Below, in pieces: positions 47,028-57,289 of a DNA stretch of 64,000 bases. Numbering within the stretch: position 1 is the first letter of the stretch; each line of letters begins with the position of its first letter. The stretch is taken from NCBI RefSeq assembly GCF_030463565.1, contig NC_134675.1, positions 18,807,862 through 18,871,861 of the forward strand, read 5' to 3'. The notes beneath the pieces are model-generated. The model was not told where the DNA came from and ran no database searches. It saw nothing but the letters and a program-made list of their open reading frames with translations. This DNA comes from Pelecanus crispus (lineage: Eukaryota; Chordata; Aves; Pelecaniformes; Pelecanidae). Position numbers and translations under genes: made by a program.

Positions 47028-47065
47028 GAGTGGTTGTTAATTTCTCTAAGAAATCAAATGTTAAG
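47028..47065 (+). pseudogene. MTREX: MTREX-derived exon J second half, duplicate copy
   Basis: It matches 27842-27879: GAGTG, then codons VVNFSKKSNVK and the GTAAAA donor. No first half of the exon lies near it, so this half exon came along with the recombined LTR. Confidence 0.9.
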
Positions 47066-47239
47066 GTAAAATATACATTCCCTCCATTAGAAAAATATGT
47101 ATCTTACTGCTTTTTCTGAAAATAAGACAAAACTCCTATTTTCTTTGTAGTTTTCAAAGGCAAAAAAAATTTGTCCTTTCACCCCAAATTTACAAAAAGC
47201 TCAGGCCTCCCTGAAGTCAAAGTATAAAGAAAAAAAAAC
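47066..47239 (+). repeat. Direct duplication, right copy (intron after exon J)
   Basis: Matches 27880-28052 almost base for base and diverges in the A-run. Confidence 0.9.
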
Positions 47240-47253
47240 CTAAAAAAAAAAAA

Positions 47254-47316
47254 TCCTTGTAGGCCTCCTGAGTTGCCTGCCCCCTTCTTCCAAAGGTCAT
47301 AAACTCTCCTTTTGTA
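47254..47316 (-). mobile_element. Short CR1 fragment
   Basis: CCTTGTAGGCCTCCTGAGTT and on to CATAAACTCTCCTTTT is the antisense of the CR1 start at about 29187-29252. Only about 63 bp are left. It suggests that the CR1 at 29106 was part of the rearrangement here in inverted form. Confidence 0.75.
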
Positions 47317-47552
47317 CTCTCTTTTTGTACTCTACTGTACAAAAAGATTTTGTTTTCTGATGTAGTTTGAGGAACAAGTACTTGGGGAATTCAATAAATT
47401 TTAGAGTGTTTGATAATAGGTTTGAGAAGTCACTGGAATAATTTAGGAAGGCAGTAGCGCACATTTTGATGCAACTTCTGTTTTTTGCATCTAATTTGGT
47501 GTAGAGCAAATATATGGGAGTACATGAGATTATTTAATGTCGTCTTTTTCAG
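47317..47552. other. Intron end, nothing recognised
   Basis: Unique sequence up to the acceptor of exon L. Confidence 0.55.
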
Positions 47553-47609
47553 TCCAATGGAATGCCAAAATTGACAGAGCAGTTGGCAGGACCACTTCAG
47601 CAAATGCAG
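47553..47609 (+). pseudogene. MTREX: MTREX-derived exon L (19 codons)
   Basis: It follows TTTTTCAG and reads SNGMPKLTEQLAGPLQQMQ, then GTAATG. It is open and in the correct phase to follow exon K. The family has SSEMPKL at the start, so two of the first three residues changed. Confidence 0.87.
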
Positions 47610-48016
47610 GTAATGTGTCCATTAGAAATCTGAGCTCAGGGTTAATGCTAACATGAGAGAAGTGCATGTATAATAAGCGCATGAGGAAGACTTGATTTTG
47701 GATCATCAGTGAATTTGGCTGGCACTGATTGCATGTGGTTTTGCAGCGTGTAATAACAGGTTTTCTCATTTGCAATAAACTTTTATGCTAATTTAGAACA
47801 TGCCTTTAAAAACTTTTATAAGCTTGCTTACTAAGTTGTTAGTGCAGGCAGACTTAATGTAAACTGGTTTACTTTCTATTTCTGAATAATTTCACACTGA
47901 AAAGGAAACCTCATCTTGTTTGCAGTATCTTGTAATATTGAAGCCCTTCTATTGGTTAAACACTTGATTAAGATTTTTTAAAGCATATTATAAATTTAAA
48001 ATATTTTAATTTAAAG
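47610..48016. other. Intron sequence, nothing recognised
   Basis: Short AT-rich intron of 0.4 kb. Confidence 0.6.
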
Positions 48017-48179
48017 GAGTGTGCCAAAAGAATTGCCAAGGTGTCAGTAGAAGCAAAAGTGGAAATTGGTGAAGAAAATTACTTAAATTCTTTCAGACCC
48101 AACCTAATGGACGTTGTGTATACATGGGCAAATGGAGCTAACTTTGCTCACATCTGCAAAATGACTAATGTCTTTGAAT
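48017..48179 (+). pseudogene. MTREX: MTREX-derived exon M (54 codons)
   Basis: It follows TTTAAAG and reads ECAKRIAKVSVEAKVEIGEE, then NYLNSFRPNLMDVVYTWANG and ANFAHICKMTNVFE, before GTATGT at 48180. There is no break. Several replacements at well conserved sites (for example TNVFE for TDVFE) fit relaxed constraint. This is the C-terminal helical bundle. Confidence 0.9.
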
Positions 48180-49579
48180 GTATGTTAATCAGTTCTTCTT
48201 TAGGAGGTGTGAGATGGTAGTTCCGTAACAGATATACAAAAATGTGTTCTGAATAACCTTGTAATAGGTCATAACTCAGATGTATTAAAGTATCTGCATG
48301 GCTGAAACGAAGTGGGGAAAAAATTTACTATATATCTTAATTTATAGTTACACTGTTGATAATTTAGAATCTATAGAAGACTTTTTAAAAGGGCTATCTC
48401 TACATCTTTAAACTTTCTATAAAACTCAGAAATCCTAAGTATTGCAAAAAATGGTAATACTTACCTTTGCTGGAGGGAAAAATACCATATTCCAAATGCT
48501 TGCCATTAAGAATTACAGCTCTTGCACTTATCCTCATTACAGTCAATTGTTTTATTTACTTGGTAAGTTGAAAGTTCCTCCTGCTGTCTTAAAGATGACA
48601 GAAGTGAGATGTGGTAATCAAGTCTCTGTTTTGGATGGGTCATCACAGCAGTGCAATACAGATATTTGAGAAGCCTAGATGTAACCTGTCACCTGGGTTA
48701 ATTTGGTTCCTAAAATTGGAGTACCAGAAACTGTGCCTTGAGGAAAGATACTGAGTAGTTTTCATTATTTTAAAAGTAGGATGAATTAAAGCCCAGATAA
48801 TTTGTAAAAAGACAAGCCATTCACCTGAAGGTCAAACCAGAATGAAAAACCTAATTTCTTCTTTTACTAGATATGTTGAAAGTTGTGAGGAACAGTAGGA
48901 TAGGTGCACCAGTCTTACAAGTCTGTGTGTAATGACTGATATTTGAAAATCTTTTTTGAAGTTGTTACTGTCACCATTGTCTTGCCTCTCTCAAATGATA
49001 TTTTTGTCTTTGTATGTACACAGCTGCATAATGTGAGCCCTTAAAACAAAGGAATTAATGCATTTTGGTAATCCAGTGCATAGACTGAGGAATTTCCTAA
49101 AGCAGGTTGCCTGCAAGCAACAGGAATCCTGGCAGTCTTTGACTCTGCATTCAGCAGATTCCACCTATCGCACTGAATGTCTGAGCCTTACATCTACTGC
49201 AGAGGCATCCTGAGTAAGGAGAACACAAAAGGAGAAGCAGTAGCTCACTTATGTTTTTATGTCAGTGCTTGACTGTTCAGAATACACAGGCGCAGTAACA
49301 TTTTCCATGTATTGTATTTTGGTTAAGGATAGCCAGTCAGTTTTGTCCTAGTCAACAGTCCTAGCTCCCACAAAATTAGATCTTATGGGCCTATTTTGAG
49401 AAGTTCAGCTCTTGTGACAGGGGTTGACATATGATTCTTCCCTTAATTTTTAACAGGCTGGTTTTCTGTGCATTGTCAAAAAGGAAGTAAATGGCCTCCT
49501 TTTCAGGTTGCAGTGTAAGCCTGAGTGCTCAAAGAGCAAGCATCAGTGCCACAGATAGGAGCAATGTTGATTGGCTAGT
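48180..49579. other. Intron sequence, nothing recognised
   Basis: 1.4 kb of AT-rich unique intron sequence. Confidence 0.55.
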
Positions 49580-51898
49580 TGTTGCAGTTTAGACCCAGTC
49601 GGCAGCCAAGCACCACACAGCTGCTCGCTTACCCTCCCCCTGCAGTGGGATGGGAGAAAGAATCTGAAGGGCAAAAGTAAGAAAACTCGTTTGTTGAGAT
49701 AAGAACAGTTTGATAATTGAAATAAAATAATAATAATAGTAATGAAAAGGAAAACAACCGTCAGCAACCCCACAATAGAAGGGTCCTCTGAGAGACCGGG
49801 CAAGGTGGACAGCTGTTTAATTTCCTCCGTCTCCAAGGCAGCTATACCAAAAGCCCACCGGTACCCTTTTGGGTCCTTGAAATACCCTCTCCTGAGGTAG
49901 GCTATGCCAAGGATGCATGGGGCCTCTGGGCCAGTCACAATGGGGTGCTTCTGCCACTCATTCCCGGTTAGGCTCACTTTGGCCTCCAATACAGTTACCT
50001 GTTGGGATCCCCCTGTCTCTCCAGAAATACAGATGGGTTCTGCCCCTCTATAGCTTGATGGCATTAGGGTACACTGAGCACCGGTGTCCCCTAGAGCCTT
50101 CTACTCCTGTGGGTCTGATGTTCCAGGCCATCGAATCTACACAGTCCAGGAAACCCGGTTGTCCCTTTCTTCCACCTGGCTGGAGGCAGGGCCCCTCTAA
50201 TCCTGGTCATAGTATTCATTACTCACTTCTTGTACATATGAGTCAGGAGCCCTTCATTAAGATTGGAAGTAAAATTAGCCCTTTTACTCTGTCTGGGGAA
50301 TTGCCCACTGGAAACTGGAGCAGCAATTTTCCTGGGAGAACCGCCTTTTGTGATTGTTTTTCCTTGCAACTCATGTACTTGTACCTCTAGGGTCGAGGTA
50401 GTTTTTCCATCCCACTTCCTCATGTCCTCTCCCTGGTCACGCAGGTAAAACCACAGGGTGGCCCGTGATGTGTACCCTCTGTATCCTCTCTCTTGAGTGG
50501 AGCAACGCTAACTCCTAATAGCTGTGATACTGGTCCGTATAGGTGGAGGGTAGGACATATGCTCTTTAAGTTGCTGGACCTCCTGGGACAGTTTCTCCAC
50601 AGCCAAGATGAGGGAGGAAGAGAGAGTTTATATTCCTGGAGTTGGCTAGCCAATTCATCCACTGTTGGTGCCTCTTCATCTTTCCAGGTCAGTATTGCCA
50701 ACGAGTTGGCATACGATGCTGGTGCGCTCCCTACAAACTTCTGCCATATGGGTTGTGTGCACCTGACTTCATCTGGATCTTTGGAAAATTGCTTGTTGTT
50801 CAGGTCACTCTACATCACCCTCAGCATGGCTAATTCCCTCAGGTACTGGATACCTCTCTCCATGGTGTTCCACTTGCCTGGGCGATATATAACATCTTCC
50901 TTGAAGGGATACCTTTCCTTCACGCCTGACAGGAGTTGCCTCCAGAGGCTAAGGGCTTGTGCTCCTTTTCCAATCACTTTATCAATGCCCCCTTCCCTAG
51001 AAAGGGATCCCAGCTGCTTGGCTTCCTTACCCTCTAATTCCAGGCTACTGGCCCTGTTATCCCAGCATCAGAGCAGATAGGTGACATTGTGCTTGCCTGG
51101 ATGATGGCTGAATCTCGCAGCTCACTCAGGAATGGGGATTGGGTGGTTTCCGTCTTGTTTACGAGTACTTCCTCTTCCTCCTCCTCCTCCTCCTCCTCTC
51201 CTTGTGATGGCCCTGCTTTTTCATCATCCCTTTCTAAATGAGCTGACTTTCGCTTCCAATATTTCTTCTTGTGTACAGGGGCGAGTGATACCGGCACAGG
51301 TTGGTTTCCTGGAGTAGCCACAGTGCCTGTCGCGAGGGTTGGAGTAACCTCAGTGCCCATCGTTTTGTCATCAGATCCAGAGACTTTCTGTTCCCCTTAA
51401 GGGTTCTGAATAGTGTTGAACAGGGCCTGGTAGGCATGGGCCAGCCCCCAGCATGTTGCAATGATTTGTGTCTCTCTGGAGTTGCCAGGGTGACAACATA
51501 CTTTTTGCAAATACTTTACTAATTCTTCAGGATTCTGCACTTATTCAGGGGTGAAGTTCCAAAACACTGGAGGTGCCCACCATCCTAGGCATTTGCCCAT
51601 GCTGTCCCACACACCCTGCCACTCATAACTCTCCAGCCTTGGGGCAGATCTCTGGATGATATTCTTAAATTGCTTACTAACCTTTGTCAAAACTGAAACA
51701 ATATTCCCAAGAAGTATCAATAGATGTATCTTAACTACTCAGGGATGTTCAAAATACTGAAAAGCTGTTGTAATGAAGGAGGAAACATCACTTACCAACA
51801 ACTAAAACATCAACATTATTCTCATACTAAATCCAAAACACAGCACTATGCCAGCTACTAGGAAGAAAATTAACTCTATCCCAGCTGAAACCAGGACA
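49580..51898 (-). mobile_element. Truncated endogenous retrovirus, family 1 LTR ends
   Basis: Both ends match the family 1 LTR: the minus strand starts TGTCCTGGTTTCAGCTGGGA at 51898, and the other end is TTGATAATTGAAA-type sequence running to TGTTGCAG at 49580. CTAGT (49575-49579) and CTAAT (51899-51903) fit a 5-bp target duplication with one change. Only about 115 bp of the 5' LTR and about 180 bp of the 3' LTR are left; about 2 kb of gag-like internal sequence lies between. There is no sign of pol or env. The element is defective. Confidence 0.82.
49757..51785 (-). pseudogene. Retroviral gag-like remnant
   Basis: On the minus strand, broken frames give a gag-like reading: an acidic run of glutamates at about 51170-51210, a segment with GKGAQALSLWRQLL, then RYPFKEDVIYRPGKWN, WQKFVGSAPASYAN and LTWKDEEAPTVDELASQL. 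I recognise these as typical of avian ERV gag regions but cannot name the family. Stops and frame changes occur throughout, for example after LRELAMLRVM. No protease or polymerase motifs were seen. Confidence 0.6.
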
Positions 51899-53067
51899 CT
51901 AATGAAAATGAGTTGGCATTAAGCTGAAATGTGTGTGTTGGGAAGAACTAGAAATTAGAGAATCTTTTCAAAGCTGTAGGGAAGAATGGTTAAACTAAGT
52001 ACCCTATTAATCAATTCCAGATCGACTGTTTTGTTTTGTGGATGTAAGTATAGACAATAGTAATTTATTCCAAAACTGCAATTTTTTTCATGCTCAAAAA
52101 ACTGTCTGCAACAACCCCAGCTATGCTGCCTGTAAACAAGTACTCCCTGGAACAGTCTTCAGGGTTAGCCTTGTAAATAGAGATGTGCAGGATCTTTGAG
52201 AGCTGAGCTGGGGCCTGCCAGAATGCAGCGTGGCCGTGCTCAGGGGAGCTGCCCACAATCCATCTGCTTTGGATTTGTGCTTTGTGTCCAATAGACAACA
52301 TATTTCCACCTCATAGGAATAAGTTTTATAGACTGCTGCCCTCACACAAACTATCCTTACTGTAGAAACTGACATGACATACTGGTACCATATGAATGCT
52401 ATTTTTTTAGAAGAGAAAGCTCATTTTACTTTTCCTAACTTCTCACTTTCACAACAGCTTTGTAGAATGTTCTTTTTCTATAGACAGTTTTTCTCCAGAT
52501 ATTACGCTTTGTCCAGAACTAATATTTACCCTGTTTTTTTAAAACTGTAGATTTTTTTTTTTAATATTTAGACTGTTATTTTGCATACAATAATTTGACT
52601 CTCAGTGTGAGATGATGCGGGAGGAAATAACCAAACAGCATACTGTTTGTATGCTGCTATAAGCATTAGGCTCATTCTGTGCAACTTGCTACAGTGACTT
52701 GGGCTGAGCTGAGACGTTAGGAGGAGATGAATGTATAACAAACTATAGTTATAGTGTAGGAGCTATTTCAAGATTGAGCTTGTATGCACTTCTGTAAGCA
52801 CTCAATTGCATAGTAGAGTGGTCCATAGACTTGAGTGGTACAGGAGTAGTAAGTAGTAAGGTAGACCACTTACTGTCTCTGCCAACAAAAGAACTAAGGA
52901 GTATCAAAAAAAAAACCAAACCCAAAACCAAAACCCCACACACCAATGTGTGGTGGTTCTTAAAGCAGCAAACTTGTCAGTCCCCCAAGCCTGTATGTTT
53001 TTTGAGAGAAGTCTGAACAAGTACTTGAAAGAAAAATCCACTTGGAATTACTAAACAGCTCAGAAAG
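51899..53067. other. Intron sequence, nothing recognised
   Basis: 1.2 kb of AT-rich sequence with a short A-C rich run near 52905-52945. No exon or known repeat was recognised. Confidence 0.55.
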
Positions 53068-53376
53068 TCATAGAATCATAGAATCATAGAATCATCTAGG
53101 TTGGAAAAGACCTTTAAGATCATCCAGTCCAACCATTAACCTACACTACCAAGCCCACTCTAGACTAATCAAGGGTAGACCAGACTAAACCATATCCCGA
53201 AGTGCCACATCTACCCGTTTTTTAAACGCCTCCAGGGATGGTGACTCCACCACCTCTCTGGGCAGCCTGTTCCAATGCCTGACCACCCTTTCCGTAAAGA
53301 AATTTTTCCTAATTTCCAGTCTAAACCTCCCCTGGCGCAGCTTAAGCCCATTTCCTCTTGTCCTATCGCTAGCTAC

Positions 53377-54843
53377 TTAGGAGAAGAGACCAACACCCAC
53401 CTCACTACAACCTCCTTTCAGGTAGTTGTAGAGAGCGATAAGGTCTCCCCTCAGCCTCCTCTTTTCCAGGCTAAACAACCCCAGTTCCCTCAGCCGCTCC
53501 TCATAAGACTTGTTCTCCAGACCCTTCACCAGCTTCGTTGCCTGCCTCTGAACACGCTCCAGCACCTCAATGTCTGTCTTGTATTGAGGGGCCCAAAACT
53601 GGACACAGTATTCCAGGTGTGGCCTCACCAGCGCCGAGTACAGGGGGACAATCACCTCCCTGCTCCTGCTGGCCACAGCATTCCTGATACAAGCCAGGAT
53701 GCTGTTGGCCTTCTTGGCCACCTGGGCACACTGCTGGCTCATGTTCAGCCGGCTATCTACTAACACCCCCAGGTCCTTTTCGGCCAGGCAGCTTTCCAGC
53801 CACTCCTCCCCAAGCCTGTAGCGTTGCATGGGGTTGTTGTGACCGAAGTGCAGGACCCGGCACTTGGCCTTGTTGAACCTCATACAGTTGGCCACGGCCC
53901 ATCGATCCAGTCTGTCCAGGTCCCCCTGCAGGGCCATCCTACCCTCGAGCAGATCGACACTCCCACCCAATTTGGTGTCGTCTGCAAACTTACTGAGGGT
54001 GCACTCGATCCCCTCATCCAGATCATTGATAAAGATATTGAACAAGACTGGCCCTAAAACAGAGCCCTGGGGAACACCGCTCGTGACCGGCCGCCAACTG
54101 GACTTAACACCATTTATCACTACTCTCTGGGCTCGGCCACCCAACCAGTTCTTTACCCAGCGAAGAGTATGCCTGTCTAAGCCGTGAGCTGCCAGCTTCC
54201 CGAGGAGGATATTATGCGAGACGGTGTCAAAAGCTTTGCTAAAGTCGAGGTAGATGACATCCACAGCCTTTCCATCACCTACCAGGCGGGTCACCAGGTC
54301 ATAGAAGGAGATCAGGTTGGTCAAGCAGGACCTGCCTTTTGTGAACCCATGCTGGCTGGGCCTGATCCCCTGGTTGACCTGTACTTGCCTGTGGAGTTCG
54401 CTCAAGATGAACCTCTCCATAATCTTCCCCGGCACCGAGGTCAGGCTGACAGGCCTGTAGTTCCCCGGGTCCTCCTTCCGGCCCTTCTTGTAGATGGGCG
54501 TCACATTGGCAAGCCTCCAGTCATCAGGGACCTCCCCTGTTAACCAGGACTGTTGATAGATGATGGAAAGTGGCTTGGCAAGCTCCTCTGCCAGCTCCCT
54601 CAGTACTCTCGGCTGGATCCCATCCGGCCCCATAGACTTGTGAGCGTCCAGGTGGCATAGCAGGTCATTAACTGCTTCCTCCTGGACTATGAGGGCTCCA
54701 TTCTGGTCCCTATCCCTATCCTCTTGCTCAAGGGCCTGAGTACCCTGGGGATGACCGGTCTGGCTGTTGAACACAGAGGCAAAGAAGGCGTTAAGTACTT
54801 CAGCCTTTTCCTTGTCCTCGGTGACAATGTTCCCCCCCCACAT
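53377..54843 (-). CDS. CR1 ORF2, reverse transcriptase (copy 2), cut by a stop
   Basis: Same protein as 45183-46841 up to residue 488, with [15 protein letters not shown] and FADD intact. A CAA to TAA change at 53377-53379 ends it after GVGLFS, so the last 64 residues (tail through RDMV) are lost from the frame although the DNA is still there down to 53188. This stop is private to copy 2. Confidence 0.88.
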   Translation of the reverse strand: MWGGNIVTEDKEKAEVLNAFFASVFNSQTGHPQGTQALEQEDRDRDQNGALIVQEEAVNDLLCHLDAHKSMGPDGIQPRVLRELAEELAKPLSIIYQQSWLTGEVPDDWRLANVTPIYKKGRKEDPGNYRPVSLTSVPGKIMERFILSELHRQVQVNQGIRPSQHGFTKGRSCLTNLISFYDLVTRLVGDGKAVDVIYLDFSKAFDTVSHNILLGKLAAHGLDRHTLRWVKNWLGGRAQRVVINGVKSSWRPVTSGVPQGSVLGPVLFNIFINDLDEGIECTLSKFADDTKLGGSVDLLEGRMALQGDLDRLDRWAVANCMRFNKAKCRVLHFGHNNPMQRYRLGEEWLESCLAEKDLGVLVDSRLNMSQQCAQVAKKANSILACIRNAVASRSREVIVPLYSALVRPHLEYCVQFWAPQYKTDIEVLERVQRQATKLVKGLENKSYEERLRELGLFSLEKRRLRGDLIALYNYLKGGCSEVGVGLFS

Positions 54844-56041
54844 CCAGCAAAGAATGGAGATCCTCCTTGGCTCTCCTTTTATTGCTGATGTACTTATAAA
54901 AGCATTTTTTATTGTCTTTTACAGCACTGGCCAGATTGAGTTCTAGCTGGGCTTTTGCCTTTCTAATTTCCTCCCTGCAGGACCTAACAAGATCCCTGTA
55001 CTCCTCCTGAGCTGCCCGCCCCTTCTGCCAAAGGCGGTAGACTCTCCTTTTTTCCCTGAGTCCCCGCAAAAGCTCCCTATTCAGCCAGGCCGGTCGATTT
55101 CCCCTCCGGTTGGTCTTACGACACACGGGGACAGCCCGCTCCTGCGCCCTTAAGACTTCCTTCTTGAAGAGGGCCCAGCCTTCCTGGACCCCTTTGCCCT
55201 TCAGGACTGCCTCCCAAGGGACTTTCCCAACCAGGGTCCTGAAGAGGGCAAAGTCTGCCCTCCGGAAGTCCATGGTAATAGTTTTGGTGCCCCTCTGCTT
55301 AGCATCACCCAAAATTGAGAACTTTATCATGTCGTGGTCGCTAAGCCCGAGACGGCCTCCGACCTCGACATTTCCCACAAGCCCTTCTCTGTTGGTAAAC
55401 AGCAGGTCAAGCGGGGCACCTCCCCTGGTAGGCTCGCTTACCAGCTGCATTAGAAAGTTATCCCCCACATGCTCTAGGAACTTCCAAGACTGCTGCCTCT
55501 CTGCTGTGTGGTATTTCCAGCAGATGTCTGGCAAGTTGAAGTCCCCCATGAGAACAAGGGCTAGCGATTGCGACACTTCTGCCAGCCGCTTATAGAATGC
55601 CTCATCTACCTCTACCTCCTGGTTGGGTGGTCTATAGCAGACTCCCAACAGGACATCCGCCTTTCCAGCCTTCCCCCTCATCCTTACCCATAAGCATTCC
55701 ACCTTGTCATCACCACTGTCAAGCTCTATGCAGTCGAAACACTCCCTAACATACAGAGCCACCCCACCGCCTTTCCTACCCTGCCTATCCCTTCTGAAGA
55801 GCTTATAGCCCTCCAGTGCAGCACTCCAGTCATGAGAGTCGTCCCACCACGTTTCCGTGATGGCGACTATGTCATAGCCATCCTGCTGCACAAGGGCCTC
55901 CAGCTCCTCCTGTTTGTTGCCCATGCTACGTGCATTGCTGTACATGCACTTAAGCTGGGCTGTCGATTTTGCCCCCAATGTTGCCATGCCGCCCCTGGGC
56001 TCCTTACTAGCGGGCCTGTTTATATCCCCTTCCCCCTTCAA
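54800..56041 (-). CDS. CR1 ORF2, endonuclease and linker (copy 2)
   Basis: The 413 residues are the same as in copy 1 (43985-45226), with the full set of endonuclease motifs: SNARS, ITETWW, CYRPPN, GDFN and SDHD. It has the same run of eight G (54832-54839 as C) that throws the RT into another frame. The shared frameshift is a property of the source element and not of this insertion. Confidence 0.88.
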   Translation of the reverse strand: MKGEGDINRPASKEPRGGMATLGAKSTAQLKCMYSNARSMGNKQEELEALVQQDGYDIVAITETWWDDSHDWSAALEGYKLFRRDRQGRKGGGVALYVRECFDCIELDSGDDKVECLWVRMRGKAGKADVLLGVCYRPPNQEVEVDEAFYKRLAEVSQSLALVLMGDFNLPDICWKYHTAERQQSWKFLEHVGDNFLMQLVSEPTRGGAPLDLLFTNREGLVGNVEVGGRLGLSDHDMIKFSILGDAKQRGTKTITMDFRRADFALFRTLVGKVPWEAVLKGKGVQEGWALFKKEVLRAQERAVPVCRKTNRRGNRPAWLNRELLRGLREKRRVYRLWQKGRAAQEEYRDLVRSCREEIRKAKAQLELNLASAVKDNKKCFYKYISNKRRAKEDLHSLLDVGGEHCHRGQGKG

Positions 56042-56043
56042 AC

Positions 56044-56376
56044 CTAGTTTAAAGCCCTCTCAATGAGTCCCGCCAACTCTTGGGCGAGAATCCTTTTCCC
56101 CCTTGGAGACAGCCGATCTCCATCAGCCGCCAGCAGGCCCGGTGCTGTGTAGACCTCCCTGTGATCGAAGAACCCAAAATTCCAGCGATGGCACCAGCCT
56201 CTGAGCCACCTGTTAATCAGGTGAGTTTTCCCATTCCTTTCAGTGTTCCTTGCTGCCACTGACGGGATAGAGGAAAACACAACCTGTGCTCCCGATCCTG
56301 CGAGCAATCGCCCCAGTGCCCTGAAGTCCCTCTTCATTGGCCTAGGACTACTCTCTGCAATCTCGTCACTGCCCAC
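56044..56376 (-). CDS. CR1 ORF1, C-terminal esterase part (copy 2)
   Basis: Identical in translation to 43650-43982, including DGDRLSPRG in place of an Asp-x-x-His box. It is one frame away from the ORF1 N-terminal part because of the same extra A. Confidence 0.75.
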   Translation of the reverse strand: MGSDEIAESSPRPMKRDFRALGRLLAGSGAQVVFSSIPSVAARNTERNGKTHLINRWLRGWCHRWNFGFFDHREVYTAPGLLAADGDRLSPRGKRILAQELAGLIERALN

Positions 56377-56395
56377 CTGTATAACCAGCAGTGGG

Positions 56396-57253
56396 TCATA
56401 ATCGGAGGGCCTTCACGAGGTCAGGCAGTTTCCTCGTAATGTCCCTAACCCGGGCCCCAGGGAGGCAGCAGACTTCCCTGTGGGATGGGTCCGGGCGGCA
56501 GATCGGGCCCTCAGTTCCCCGCAGGAGGGAATCCCCCACCACAATCACCCTCCTTTTTTTCTTAACAGGGGCAGTCGTAATCCGTGGGGGTGACTGACTG
56601 ACCCTCGGCAACCCCCTGGCTGGACCTTCCCCTTCACCTCCCTCCCCGCTTGCCTGGCCCTCAACCTCCAGAGCCCCGTATCTGTTGTGTAGGGGCAGCT
56701 GGGGAGGTGAGGGAGGCCGGGAGGGGATTCGCCTGCCTCCCCGGGCAGGGACCTGTTTCCATTCCCCCCCGTCTCCTGGATCCCCTCCTTCTGCTTGCCG
56801 GCAAGAGGGTAGGGGATCCTCTGCTCCTTGTGGGGCCTCTGCCCGCTGCCCTGGCCCCAGGGACGGCAGGGTGCGGCTCCACCAGTCTATCTCCTGCTCA
56901 CACTCCCTGATGCTCCTCAGCCTTTCCACCTCCTCCTTCAGCTCTGCCACCAGGCTGAGCAGATCATCCACCTGCTCACACCGAAGACATTTGCCGTCCC
57001 CGCTGCTGTCTGGCACAAGCGACAGGCCCAGGCACTCCCTGCAGCCAGTGACCTGGACGGCCGCGTGTCTGTGCGGGAGCTCCGTCTGGGTCGCCGCATT
57101 CCTTTTGGCGGCGGCTTTCGGGCGGGTGGTGACCATGGCTGCCAGGTGTTCTCCTGGGAGGACGGTGACCACTGCCTGGGTTCCCCTTTGGAACTTGGAG
57201 GGGGGGACACTCAGCCTTTCCTGCGCGCCCTGACTGCGCGAACTGACGCGCAA
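56396..57253 (-). CDS. CR1 ORF1, N-terminal and middle part (copy 2)
   Basis: 285 residues, matching copy 1 except Pro for Leu at residue 45 (TTRPKAAAK). It has Cys71/74 and Cys89/92, the coiled coil and VIVVGDSLLRG. It ends at the same frameshift, after VKALRL. The frame starts about 120 bp downstream of the monomer repeats. Confidence 0.85.
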   Translation of the reverse strand: MRVSSRSQGAQERLSVPPSKFQRGTQAVVTVLPGEHLAAMVTTRPKAAAKRNAATQTELPHRHAAVQVTGCRECLGLSLVPDSSGDGKCLRCEQVDDLLSLVAELKEEVERLRSIRECEQEIDWWSRTLPSLGPGQRAEAPQGAEDPLPSCRQAEGGDPGDGGEWKQVPARGGRRIPSRPPSPPQLPLHNRYGALEVEGQASGEGGEGEGPARGLPRVSQSPPRITTAPVKKKRRVIVVGDSLLRGTEGPICRPDPSHREVCCLPGARVRDITRKLPDLVKALRL

Positions 57254-57289
57254 ACTGACGCGCTACGCCCTCCTGACGCGCCACGCCCT

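Noticed and set aside
49543..50064. Open frame of 173 codons that runs into LTR sequence
   Set aside because: Part of the ERV remnant read through into the LTR; not a separate gene.
51170..51215. Polyglutamate run as a real acidic protein domain
   Set aside because: It comes from a CTC/GAG simple repeat within a decayed gag-like region, so its length carries little meaning.
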